Assembly (NCBI GenBank): GCA_947643295.1
Contig: CANRVM010000058.1
Coordinates: 1-6,969 of the forward strand
Length of the DNA: 6,969 nt
Reading direction: 5' to 3'
Source of the DNA: an uncultured Mycoplasmatota bacterium
GTDB lineage: Bacteria; Bacillota_I; Bacilli_A; RF39; UBA660
The notes beneath the pieces are model-generated. The model was not told the origin of the DNA, did not search any database, and was given only the letters and a program-made list of their open reading frames with translations. Position numbers and translations under genes: made by a program. The first letter of the stretch is position 1. Each line of letters starts with the position of its first letter. Shown piece after piece: positions 1 through 6,094 of the stretch.

Positions 1-105
1 ATATCTATACCAAGCATAACTTCCTGTAATTAATAATAATAAAACAAGGAAAATAGCCACGATTAATTCCTTACTCTCCCATAACTTTTCTTTTAATTTT
101 CCCAT
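1..105 (-). CDS. Membrane-anchored or secreted protein, N-terminal fragment (3' end outside window)
   Basis: An open frame runs from ATG at 105-103 to the left edge without a stop, giving 35 residues. It begins MGKLKEKLWESKEL, a short basic and charged segment. A hydrophobic stretch follows at about residues 15-28 (IVAIFLVLLLLITG), then SYAWYRY. This is the layout of a signal peptide or N-terminal membrane anchor. The GSYAWY ending resembles the G-T/S-Y-A-Y/W-F/Y region of signal peptides on SipW-processed TasA/camelysin-like surface proteins and related Firmicutes surface proteins; that is a family-level impression. AGGTGG lies 8 bases before the ATG, and a good promoter sits at 134-162, so the start is well supported. 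The mature domain is outside the window, so no function is assigned. It diverges from the gene at 260. Confidence 0.72.
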   Translation of the reverse strand, partial: MGKLKEKLWESKELIVAIFLVLLLLITGSYAWYRY

Positions 106-133
106 TAGACTTTCCACCTACCTTATAAATATT

Positions 134-162
134 ATTATATACATAAATAGAAAATCAATCAA
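134..162 (-). promoter_or_regulatory. Promoter for the left-edge gene (1-105)
   Basis: On the minus strand TTGATT (162-157) is separated by exactly 17 bases from TATAAT (139-134), a perfect -10 box and a 4/6 -35 box for the housekeeping sigma factor. Transcription would start near 127, giving a leader of about 20 bases that contains the AGGTGG ribosome binding site. Seen directly as sequence; activity is inferred. Confidence 0.65.
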
Positions 163-200
163 GAAAAAAATTGGATATCTTACAAAATAAATTAATTTTT

Positions 201-229
201 CTTTTTTTTCAAACAAGTTGTGATAAAAT
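201..229 (+). promoter_or_regulatory. Weak promoter candidate for the gene at 260
   Basis: TAAAAT at 224-229, within TGATAAAATA, is a plausible -10 box about 30 bases before the ATG. The same ten bases form the -10 region of the strong promoter at 4121-4149. No good -35 box is present at the expected distance: 201-206 is CTTTTT, in a T-rich tract. The -10 assignment is reasonable and the -35 is doubtful. Confidence 0.4.
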
Positions 230-259
230 AAAAAAAATTTAGAAAGAGGTGCTATTATT

Positions 260-1153
260 ATGATAATTACAAGAGATAAAGATGTGGATTATAATCTGAT
301 ACAATTAATTAGTGTAGAAAAATCTCTTTACCATCTTTATAATAAATTAGAGAATGCTACCAATAAGAATCAATATTTAGAATATCTGAAAGTTACTTTA
401 GAAGTAGAAGATAAAATTCTAAATAGCATTCCTTTTACACTAGAAAACAGCAAGCAACTTTATAAAAGATTTTTCAGTCTTATTTATGAAAAAGAAGGAG
501 AAGAAGAGATTAATTGTATCTTAGAAAGAATAAATAATTATTTAGAAAGAAAATTTTTTTCAAAACCGTTTAAATCGATATATGAAGATGAAAATACACT
601 TGTAATCTCCAATTCTGCTCGTTGTGACTATTTGGTTAATCTATTATTTTTATTAAGTAACGAAATAAAAAAAGAAGAAAATATACTGATAAAGAAAGCG
701 TTAGAAACTCCTTTTTACCATTTATGTTATGCAAATAAAGCATTTGAAAAAGTACTTGTTAGCCCTCTTTCAATGCCTGCTCTAAACAGTAGAAAACGAT
801 GCATTAATTTTGGTCATGAAAAAAGTTTGGTTGACAAAGAGTATAAAGAACTTGCTTTTAGTATTATGAACATTATATTAGATGAGTTATTTCAGTATCC
901 AGATATCATCTTAAATGAGAACAGTGAAGGAAAGGCCTTTCAAAAAGTAAATCTTATTAACTTAAAAAGTGGTCTCTATCTTTTACATTCAGAAGAAATC
1001 TACGATACTTATCAAGCACAATATAACATCATCACAAAAGAGTCCCCTTATCTTCAAGAATATTTTCTCACCACCACACAAAATATTTTATCAACTTTAA
1101 AAAGATCCTATGAAGAAGTAAATGCTTATGAAAAAAGAAAGAATACAAAATAG
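260..1153 (+). CDS. Hypothetical soluble protein, 297 aa
   Basis: I do not recognise this protein. The ATG is preceded at 8 bases by AGAGGTG (245-251), which supports the start, and the frame ends in TAG. It has no signal peptide and no membrane segment. The composition is rich in Lys, Glu, Asn, Leu and Tyr, and most of it looks alpha-helical: charged helices at about residues 11-100, a hydrophobic patch near 124-134 (YLVNLLFLLSN), and another helix near 195-212 (LAFSIMNIILDEL). The four cysteines (C86, C122, C156, C181) are widely spaced and form no metal-binding pattern. Intracellular location is inferred from the missing export signals. It is transcribed alone, divergent from the left-edge gene and convergent with htpG, so its neighbours say nothing about its role. 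Codon and base use match the neighbouring genes, so there is no sign of recent transfer. Confidence 0.85.
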   Translation: MIITRDKDVDYNLIQLISVEKSLYHLYNKLENATNKNQYLEYLKVTLEVEDKILNSIPFTLENSKQLYKRFFSLIYEKEGEEEINCILERINNYLERKFFSKPFKSIYEDENTLVISNSARCDYLVNLLFLLSNEIKKEENILIKKALETPFYHLCYANKAFEKVLVSPLSMPALNSRKRCINFGHEKSLVDKEYKELAFSIMNIILDELFQYPDIILNENSEGKAFQKVNLINLKSGLYLLHSEEIYDTYQAQYNIITKESPYLQEYFLTTTQNILSTLKRSYEEVNAYEKRKNTK

Positions 1154-1188
1154 AAAAATACGCCATCATGATATTTACACACAGGAAA

Positions 1189-1210
1189 AGGAAAGTATTC
1201 AAACTTTCCT
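1189..1210. terminator. Shared hairpin between the 260-1153 gene and htpG, probable terminator
   Basis: AGGAAAGT (1189-1196) pairs perfectly with ACTTTCCT (1203-1210) around the 6-base loop ATTCAA. On the minus strand the stem is followed by TTTCC, a short T-tract, and on the plus strand by ATTTCG, which is weak. It therefore fits a rho-independent terminator better for htpG than for the rightward gene. The htpG stop codon (1209-1211) overlaps the foot of the stem. Confidence 0.5.
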
Positions 1211-3092
1211 ATTTCGAAATGATATCACAAATAATATCGGTTACCTCAGACTGATTTTCAACATCTAATCCTTCAATAAGTCTTGCTTGTGCATATAAAA
1301 TCTTACTATATTTAGAAAGCATCTCTCTATCTTCTTTATATAACTTTTCTAACTTTTTCGCAATTGGATGAGACTCATTGATTTCTAATATCTTTTCAGA
1401 AGTTACTTTTTCATCCGTAGGCATTTGTTTCATTACCTTTTCCATTTCTACCGAAATATTTCCTTTTGTAGAAATACAAACTGGATGTTTTTTTAGTTTA
1501 GAGGTAAAACGTACTTCTTTAATCTCATTATCTAAAGACTTGACCATTTCTTTAAAAAGATCCTCACTCTTTTTATTTTTTTCGTCTATTTTCTTCTTGG
1601 CTTCTTCACTATCTAAGTTAAAATCATCACTAGAAATATTAACAAATTTTTTCGAATCATATTCCATTAATACTTGAAGGGCAAATTCATCAACATACTC
1701 TGTTAAGTATAAAATCTCATAATCCTTTTCTTTTACAGCCTCTACTTGTGGAAGAGTATTAATTTTAGAAATGGAATCTCCACAGACATAATAAATATCT
1801 TTTTGGTCTTTTTTCATACGAGATACGTATTCTTTTAACGTAGTTAATTTTTCATCTTTTGATGAATAAAACATAATCAAATCTTTTAAGGTATCTTTAT
1901 GCATACCAAAATCATTATACACTCCAAATTTTAACTGCATCCCAAAGTTCTTAAAGAATTTTTCATATTTTTCTCTATCATTTTCTAACATGCTTTCTAA
2001 TTCTTTTTTGATTTTACTTTCGATACTTTTGGCAATCAAAGTTACTTGATGATCTTCTTGTAATACTTCCCGAGAGATATTTAAAGAAATATCCTCACTA
2101 TCGACTAATCCTTTTACAAAACTAAAATAGTCTGGTAACAGTTTATCGCATCTTTCCATAATTAGAACTCCATTGGAATACAAAGATAATCCTTTTTCAT
2201 ATTCTTTGGTGTAGTAATCATAAGGAGTATGACTAGGTATAAATAGTAAAGCTTTATAACTACACATTCCTTCTACACTAGAAGTAATGACACATTCTGG
2301 ATTTTCATAATCATGATACGTATCTGTATAGAAATGATGATAATCTTCTTCTTTTACCTCATTCTTTGCTTTTTTCCAAATAGGAATCATACTATTTAAC
2401 GTCTCTTCTTCTATAATATCTTCATACTCATCTTCACTACCCTCTTTTAATTTTGAATTTTTTATCATCATAGTAATAGGATAAGTAATATAGTTGGAAT
2501 ACTTTCTAACAATAGTCGTTAGTCGATATTGTTCTAAATACTCACTATAGTTTTCTTCTTCACTATCTTCTTTTAAAACCAAAGTAATTTTGGTTCCTAC
2601 TTCTTCGTATTTACTTTCTTCTAAAGTATAACCATCGGAACCATCACTCTCCCAAAGATAGGCTTTTTCTTCTCCATATTTCTTTGATAAAACTGATACC
2701 TTATCGGCTACCATAAAAGCAGAATAAAATCCAACACCAAATTGTCCAATCACATCAATATCTTTTTTCTTTTCTTGTTCCAAACGGAATAACTCCGTTC
2801 CTGATTGAGCAATGGTACCTAAATTCTCTTCTAATTCCTCTTTCGTCATACCAATACCATTATCCGTAATTGTAATCGTTCTTTCATCCTTATTAAATTC
2901 TAGATGAATTTTAAAGTCTTTCTTATCTAGTTTTACATTTCGATCCGTTAGTGATAAATAATATAGCTTATCAATCGCATCACTAGCATTCGAAATTAAC
3001 TCTCTTAAAAAAATTTCCTTATTCGTATAAATCGAATGAATCATAAGATCTAATAATTTCTTTGATTCTGCTTTAAATTGTTTTTTCTTCAT
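1209..3092 (-). CDS. htpG: Molecular chaperone HtpG (bacterial Hsp90)
   Basis: Complete ATP-dependent cytosolic chaperone of 627 aa, close to the 624 aa of E. coli HtpG. It acts as a homodimer that remodels client proteins, often with the DnaK system. The N-terminal GHKL ATPase domain has all its landmarks: ELISNASDAIDKL (E31 catalytic, N35 binding nucleotide/Mg), DNGIGM (D77 contacting adenine), the GTIAQSGT lid (92-99), GQFGVGF (116-122) and a GTKITL strand. The middle domain carries the NISREVLQ loop with the ATP-contacting arginine. The C-terminal dimerisation domain ends DIICDIISK, without the eukaryotic MEEVD tail. AAGGAGG lies 5 bases before the ATG, and MKKKQFKAESKKLLDLMIHSIY aligns with the usual family start. 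It has its own promoter overlapped by a CIRCE-like operator, so HrcA heat-shock control is inferred. No frameshift or missing key residue was seen. Confidence 0.98.
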   Translation of the reverse strand: MKKKQFKAESKKLLDLMIHSIYTNKEIFLRELISNASDAIDKLYYLSLTDRNVKLDKKDFKIHLEFNKDERTITITDNGIGMTKEELEENLGTIAQSGTELFRLEQEKKKDIDVIGQFGVGFYSAFMVADKVSVLSKKYGEEKAYLWESDGSDGYTLEESKYEEVGTKITLVLKEDSEEENYSEYLEQYRLTTIVRKYSNYITYPITMMIKNSKLKEGSEDEYEDIIEEETLNSMIPIWKKAKNEVKEEDYHHFYTDTYHDYENPECVITSSVEGMCSYKALLFIPSHTPYDYYTKEYEKGLSLYSNGVLIMERCDKLLPDYFSFVKGLVDSEDISLNISREVLQEDHQVTLIAKSIESKIKKELESMLENDREKYEKFFKNFGMQLKFGVYNDFGMHKDTLKDLIMFYSSKDEKLTTLKEYVSRMKKDQKDIYYVCGDSISKINTLPQVEAVKEKDYEILYLTEYVDEFALQVLMEYDSKKFVNISSDDFNLDSEEAKKKIDEKNKKSEDLFKEMVKSLDNEIKEVRFTSKLKKHPVCISTKGNISVEMEKVMKQMPTDEKVTSEKILEINESHPIAKKLEKLYKEDREMLSKYSKILYAQARLIEGLDVENQSEVTDIICDIISK

Positions 3093-3097
3093 AAAAT

Positions 3098-3104
3098 CCT
3101 CCTT
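3098..3104 (-). promoter_or_regulatory. htpG ribosome binding site
   Basis: AAGGAGG on the minus strand is a perfect Shine-Dalgarno core 5 bases before the ATG at 3092. It confirms the htpG start and suggests strong translation. Confidence 0.85.
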
Positions 3105-3126
3105 ATAAACTTACTTCAACAAGTAA

Positions 3127-3155
3127 ATAGTAACACCTCTTTTAGCAATTGTCAA
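3127..3155 (-). promoter_or_regulatory. htpG promoter (sigma-A type)
   Basis: On the minus strand TTGACA (3155-3150), a perfect -35 box, is followed after exactly 17 bases by TACTAT (3132-3127), a 5/6 match to TATAAT. The predicted transcription start is near 3120, giving a leader of about 28 bases. The -35 box lies across the centre and inner edge of the CIRCE-like inverted repeat, so a bound repressor would block polymerase. The promoter begins right after the radical SAM gene ends, so htpG need not rely on readthrough. Confidence 0.85.
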
Positions 3156-3168
3156 TAGAGATTGCTAA
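3142..3168 (-). promoter_or_regulatory. CIRCE-like operator (HrcA binding site) upstream of htpG
   Basis: Read on the minus strand it is TTAGCAATC-N9-AATTGCTAA. The CIRCE consensus, known from groE and dnaK operons, is TTAGCACTC-N9-GAGTGCTAA. The left arm matches at 8/9, the right arm at 7/9, and the spacer is exactly 9 bases. The arms also form a perfect 10-bp inverted repeat (3140-3149 with 3161-3170). No T-tract follows, so it is not a typical terminator. It overlaps the htpG -35 box, as expected of a repressor site. HrcA binding is inferred from the match; hrcA itself is not in the window. Confidence 0.8.
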
Positions 3169-4052
3169 AATATATAATCTAGATTAAAATCAGGAATAAA
3201 AGAATCTTTTTGAGTTTCTCCTTCTTGAATAAAAGCATTTTTTATTCCTAAGTTTACTGCATGATTAACTAGTTCATTATAAGCACTTTTATTCACCTTT
3301 TCATTTAATTCTTTATAAGGATACTTCTCGATAGGAGTATACTGATTCATGATACTAATATAAATATCATCTTGATACTTTTGATATAAATAGGATAAGA
3401 TTTTCTTACTATCTTCTAACAGATTCGGAAGAAGTAAAATTCGAACAACCACTCCTTTTTTTAACAGGTTGTTTTTTATCACACATTTCCCTGTTTGTTT
3501 TACCATCTCATCAATCGCAGAAGAAGCTACCTCAAAATAATGCGAAACATGAGAATACTTCTCTCCGTACTTGTTATCATAGTATTTGAAATCGGCTAGG
3601 TAAATATCTATGAAACCCTCCATACTTTTGATAGTGGATACATTTTCATAACTACTCGTATTATAGACAATAGGAATATCAAGTCCCTCTTTTTTTGCTT
3701 TGCCAATGCCTTTTTTTATTAGAGGTACATAAGGCGTTGGCGTCACTAAATTAATATTATGGGCTCCTCTTTCTTGTTGTTCTAATAAAATCTCAGCAAA
3801 TCTTTTTATCGTGATTTCTTTTCCAAATCCATCTCGTATCTTCTTATTTTGACAAAAAATACAACCTACATTACAATGAGAAAAAAAGATAGTTCCACTT
3901 CCATTCTTTCCCGAAAGAAAAGGCTCTTCATAAGGATGAAGTGAGACTAGTGCTAATTTTATTTTACTACCTACTCCACAATAACCTAACTCTTCATACC
4001 GGTTTACCATGCAATTTCTTGGGCATATATTACAATTTTTTAAAACATTCAT
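3165..4052 (-). CDS. pflX: Radical SAM protein, PflX / COG1313 type
   Basis: Complete 295-aa iron-sulfur enzyme of the radical SAM superfamily. The canonical CxxxCxxC cluster motif is at C60-C64-C67 (HCNVGCIFCQN), which would hold the 4Fe-4S cluster that cleaves S-adenosylmethionine. Before it is the N-terminal signature of the PflX family: CNICPRNC (C7, C10, C14), GYCGVG (C25), then HPYEEPFLSG and GSGTIFFSHCN. The four N-terminal cysteines could bind a second metal site. The family resembles pyruvate formate-lyase activating enzymes, but its substrate is not established to my knowledge, and no pfl-like glycyl radical enzyme gene is nearby. A modest GGTGA lies 4 bases before the ATG. Its stop codon lies inside the htpG operator. 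It shares a strand with htpG, 72 bases apart, but each gene has its own promoter. An anaerobic or facultative host would fit. Confidence 0.92.
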   Translation of the reverse strand: MNVLKNCNICPRNCMVNRYEELGYCGVGSKIKLALVSLHPYEEPFLSGKNGSGTIFFSHCNVGCIFCQNKKIRDGFGKEITIKRFAEILLEQQERGAHNINLVTPTPYVPLIKKGIGKAKKEGLDIPIVYNTSSYENVSTIKSMEGFIDIYLADFKYYDNKYGEKYSHVSHYFEVASSAIDEMVKQTGKCVIKNNLLKKGVVVRILLLPNLLEDSKKILSYLYQKYQDDIYISIMNQYTPIEKYPYKELNEKVNKSAYNELVNHAVNLGIKNAFIQEGETQKDSFIPDFNLDYIF

Positions 4053-4072
4053 CCAATCACCAACTTTTTCTT

Positions 4073-4102
4073 ATCATAACACAAAGAAAAAAAACTCTAC
4101 AA
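4073..4102 (-). promoter_or_regulatory. Promoter candidate for the radical SAM gene
   Basis: On the minus strand TATGAT (4078-4073) is a 5/6 -10 box with an extended-10 TGT just before it (4081-4079). A weak -35 candidate, TTGTAG (4102-4097), sits 18 bases upstream. Transcription would begin near 4066, leaving a very short leader before the ATG at 4052. The extended -10 may compensate for the poor -35. Confidence 0.5.
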
Positions 4103-4120
4103 TAGAAAAATCTTTTTTCA

Positions 4121-4149
4121 TTGACATATCTAGAATTCTATGATAAAAT
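4121..4149 (+). promoter_or_regulatory. Strong promoter of the lipoprotein gene
   Basis: TTGACA (4121-4126), a 17-base spacer, then TAAAAT (4144-4149): a perfect -35, a 5/6 -10 and ideal spacing. Transcription would start near 4156, only a few bases before the ribosome binding site. The spacer contains the perfect 10-base palindrome TAGAATTCTA (4131-4140). This promoter shows that a TTG at 4121 cannot be the start codon of the gene that follows. Confidence 0.85.
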
Positions 4150-4158
4150 ATTCGAAAA

Positions 4159-4164
4159 AAGGAG
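4159..4164 (+). promoter_or_regulatory. Ribosome binding site that fixes the lipoprotein start
   Basis: AAGGAG lies 7 bases before ATG 4172. The upstream in-frame TTG (4121) has no such site and forms the -35 box, so 4172 is the start. Confidence 0.85.
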
Positions 4165-4171
4165 AATAATT

Positions 4172-4744
4172 ATGAAAAAATTAGAAATTAGAGACAAATT
4201 CAAGTCCTTGAGTAAATTTGGAAGAATGCTTGCTTTAGCTGGTACCATTAGTGCTTCTGCTATCTGTTTCAGTGGTTGTGGGATAGAAGATGTTACGAGT
4301 ATATTTACTGAAGAAAAGAAAGAAACTTCTTTAGAAGAAGAAGGAAAAGTACTTCAACTACTTCGATTAAGCTCTGGAAAAACCTGTGCCTTTAAAGTTG
4401 GTTATTTTACCGTAAAAGAAGATAATTTACATTTTGTGGATGCCTTTGAGAGAGAAGTTACCAATTTATCGTATCTGTTAACCATTTCAGATAATATGGA
4501 ACTAAGCTACTGTGATTATGCCAATATTTGCAACACGGATATCCTTCTTTCTTATAAAATAAGTGAGTCTCAATTTGAAGATATTATAAATAACTTAGAG
4601 AAAAACTCAGCTCAATCCATCTCGTCCAAATCAAAGTATAGTTGTAAAGATAAAGTTTCACTAAAAAATATTAAAGATAGTAGTTATGATGATATTATCA
4701 AAAATACCAGTTTAGAAAAAGCTCCACAAAAAAAGAAAAAGTAA
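4172..4744 (+). CDS. Small predicted lipoprotein, function unknown (190 aa)
   Basis: I do not recognise a family. The start is the ATG with AAGGAG 7 bases upstream; a 17-codon upstream extension is rejected because it runs through the promoter. The N-terminus is basic and unusually long (K2-R18), followed by a hydrophobic segment (about 19-34) and a lipobox-like FSGC with Cys at residue 36, suggesting lipid anchoring on the outer face of the membrane. F at -3 is not the most common lipobox residue, so a plain signal anchor remains possible. After a Glu/Lys-rich linker (39-59), a small domain of about 85 residues (60-145) contains C72, C114 and C120. The tail is Ser/Lys-rich and ends APQKKKK. 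The gene is monocistronic, with its own strong promoter and terminator, divergent from the radical SAM gene and convergent with the ABC operon. Confidence 0.82.
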   Translation: MKKLEIRDKFKSLSKFGRMLALAGTISASAICFSGCGIEDVTSIFTEEKKETSLEEEGKVLQLLRLSSGKTCAFKVGYFTVKEDNLHFVDAFEREVTNLSYLLTISDNMELSYCDYANICNTDILLSYKISESQFEDIINNLEKNSAQSISSKSKYSCKDKVSLKNIKDSSYDDIIKNTSLEKAPQKKKK

Positions 4745-4757
4745 ATAGAAAAAATAC

Positions 4758-4787
4758 AAAGTATGAAGAAATCATCATTCATACTTT
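4758..4787. terminator. Bidirectional rho-independent terminator
   Basis: AAAGTATGAA (4758-4767) pairs perfectly with TTCATACTTT (4778-4787) around a 10-base loop. On the plus strand a T-run (4785-4790) follows for the lipoprotein transcript. On the minus strand the stem is followed by GTATTTTTTC for the ABC operon. The last codons of the permease (K-K-Y-E) form one arm and its TGA stop (4777-4775) lies in the loop. Confidence 0.8.
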
Positions 4788-6094
4788 TTTGTTGTTTCAT
4801 TTTTTAGCATTTTCTTTACTTTTACCCAAATCTTTTCATTAGAGTAATTTAAAATTCCACTTTTATAAAGTTTTAGCCCTTTCTTTAATAAAAAATAATT
4901 AAATAATAGTAATAGAATAATCGATAAAATAGAATCAAAAATCGTTATTTGCCCTAAAACCAGTAAAGAAGGAGAAAGTAAGCAAGATAAATAAGGCAGA
5001 TAAGACAATACTCTAATAAAGGTAGACCCATGAAACATACTAGACATAATGGCTAAGTAATAAGCAACTACTAAGATTAACATAACGGGAGTTTGAATTT
5101 GTTGATAATCTTCCATATTCACTGTTAGGGATGCTAAAAGTCCAGCTGTAATGGAATAAGTTATAAAAGAAAGAAGAAGTAACCCTAATGAAATAGGAAT
5201 GATATACACTAACTTTTCCGTGAAACCACTTGCTACTAGAGAAGTCCAAACCGTAGAAATTTCTTTTGTAAATTCAGTTGCAGCAGTCCCTCCAATCATT
5301 CTTTTGATAAGAAGGGCTACTCCACTATCACATAATAGTATCAACCCTTGCACTAAAACAAAACAGTTACTGGCTATAATTTTCGATAAGAAATGAGTTT
5401 TAGCAGATACATTAGAAATAATAATTTCCATACTTCTGGTTGACTTTTCTTCATAAATTTCTGCTCCTATCATTTGAACCAAAAAGACAATTAGCATAAA
5501 AAATGGTAAGATTAAAGTTGGAAAAACCGCTCCCATAATCGTTTCTAAATTTTCATCTGCATCTTTTTTATCATTGGAAAGAATCACTCTTTCTATTGGA
5601 AGAGGAGCTGAAATCTTATTAAATTCTCTGCTATCTATCTTAGAACTTAATAACGCATACTGATACTTCACTTCCTGCAAAGAAGTTGTTATATACTGAT
5701 AGGTCATCGAATCAATCTTACGATTACTAACTATTTTCGCATTCATATAATTCGTGGCATCCTCTTCTAAAACAATGAAAATGTGATTTCCTATTTCTTT
5801 TACTACTTTGGAATAGCTCTCTTCTGTTTTGGAAAGATGTATTTTTTTAGCAAAATCGCTGTCTTTTTCTTTGATACTATTTTCAAAAAGAGAATAAGAG
5901 TTAATATTGGTATGATCCATTACCATAATATTTATATATTCTGTAAATTCTCCTCCAAAAAAGGAAATAATAGAATCAATATTCATAAGAGAGACGATTA
6001 AGACAAAAAGGAAAATATTGACTCCTAGAAACCATTCCGATTTTAATTTTTTAGAAATACTTGCTTTTGTTAAAAATAGAAATTTTTTATTCAT
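4775..6094 (-). CDS. ABC-2 type permease, NatB/YhaP-like (COG1668)
   Basis: Membrane subunit of an ABC exporter, 439 aa, close to B. subtilis YhaP in size. The order is a basic N-terminus, TM1 (about 22-38), a large extracytoplasmic domain (about 40-186), then a membrane half with segments near 188-212, 240-263, 295-322, 336-355, 363-382 and 385-405, and a Lys-rich cytoplasmic tail. After the second segment is GAEIYEEKSTRSMEIIISNVS (210-230), the conserved E-x(2)-EKS-x-R-x-MEI cytoplasmic motif of NatB-like permeases, thought to contact the ATPase. Its ATG overlaps the 3' end of the ATPase gene by 8 bases, with GGTGGGG 7 bases upstream, indicating translational coupling. The substrate is unknown: NatB exports sodium, but related pairs handle other cargo. 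It ends in TGATGA. Confidence 0.92.
   Translation of the reverse strand: MNKKFLFLTKASISKKLKSEWFLGVNIFLFVLIVSLMNIDSIISFFGGEFTEYINIMVMDHTNINSYSLFENSIKEKDSDFAKKIHLSKTEESYSKVVKEIGNHIFIVLEEDATNYMNAKIVSNRKIDSMTYQYITTSLQEVKYQYALLSSKIDSREFNKISAPLPIERVILSNDKKDADENLETIMGAVFPTLILPFFMLIVFLVQMIGAEIYEEKSTRSMEIIISNVSAKTHFLSKIIASNCFVLVQGLILLCDSGVALLIKRMIGGTAATEFTKEISTVWTSLVASGFTEKLVYIIPISLGLLLLSFITYSITAGLLASLTVNMEDYQQIQTPVMLILVVAYYLAIMSSMFHGSTFIRVLSYLPYLSCLLSPSLLVLGQITIFDSILSIILLLLFNYFLLKKGLKLYKSGILNYSNEKIWVKVKKMLKNETTKKYE

Noticed and set aside
1378..1677. 99-codon plus-strand open frame
   Set aside because: It lies wholly inside htpG on the opposite strand, has no ribosome binding site I can see, and its Phe/Ser/Leu-rich product is what an antisense reading of a Lys/Glu-rich gene gives.
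3140..3170. Inverted repeat as a terminator of the radical SAM gene
   Set aside because: No T-tract follows on the minus strand, the spacer and arms match CIRCE, and it sits on a good promoter, so an operator is the better reading.
4121..4171. TTG start and 17-residue N-terminal extension of the lipoprotein
   Set aside because: The bases form the -35 and -10 boxes of the gene's promoter, and the signal sequence and ribosome binding site favour ATG 4172.
4775..4780. TGA codons as tryptophan (Mycoplasma-type code)
   Set aside because: The permease ends at a tandem TGATGA in the terminator loop, and tryptophans in htpG and the permease are TGG, so TGA works as stop.
5040..5249. 69-codon minus-strand frame
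   Set aside because: It is an alternative frame of the permease gene with an implausible His/Ser/Tyr-rich product and no independent signals.
5199..5396. 65-codon plus-strand frame
   Set aside because: Antisense to the permease gene, with no promoter or ribosome binding site evident.
5783..6001. 72-codon plus-strand frame with a Phe-rich product
   Set aside because: Antisense to the permease; the hydrophobic look comes from reading Lys-rich codons in reverse.
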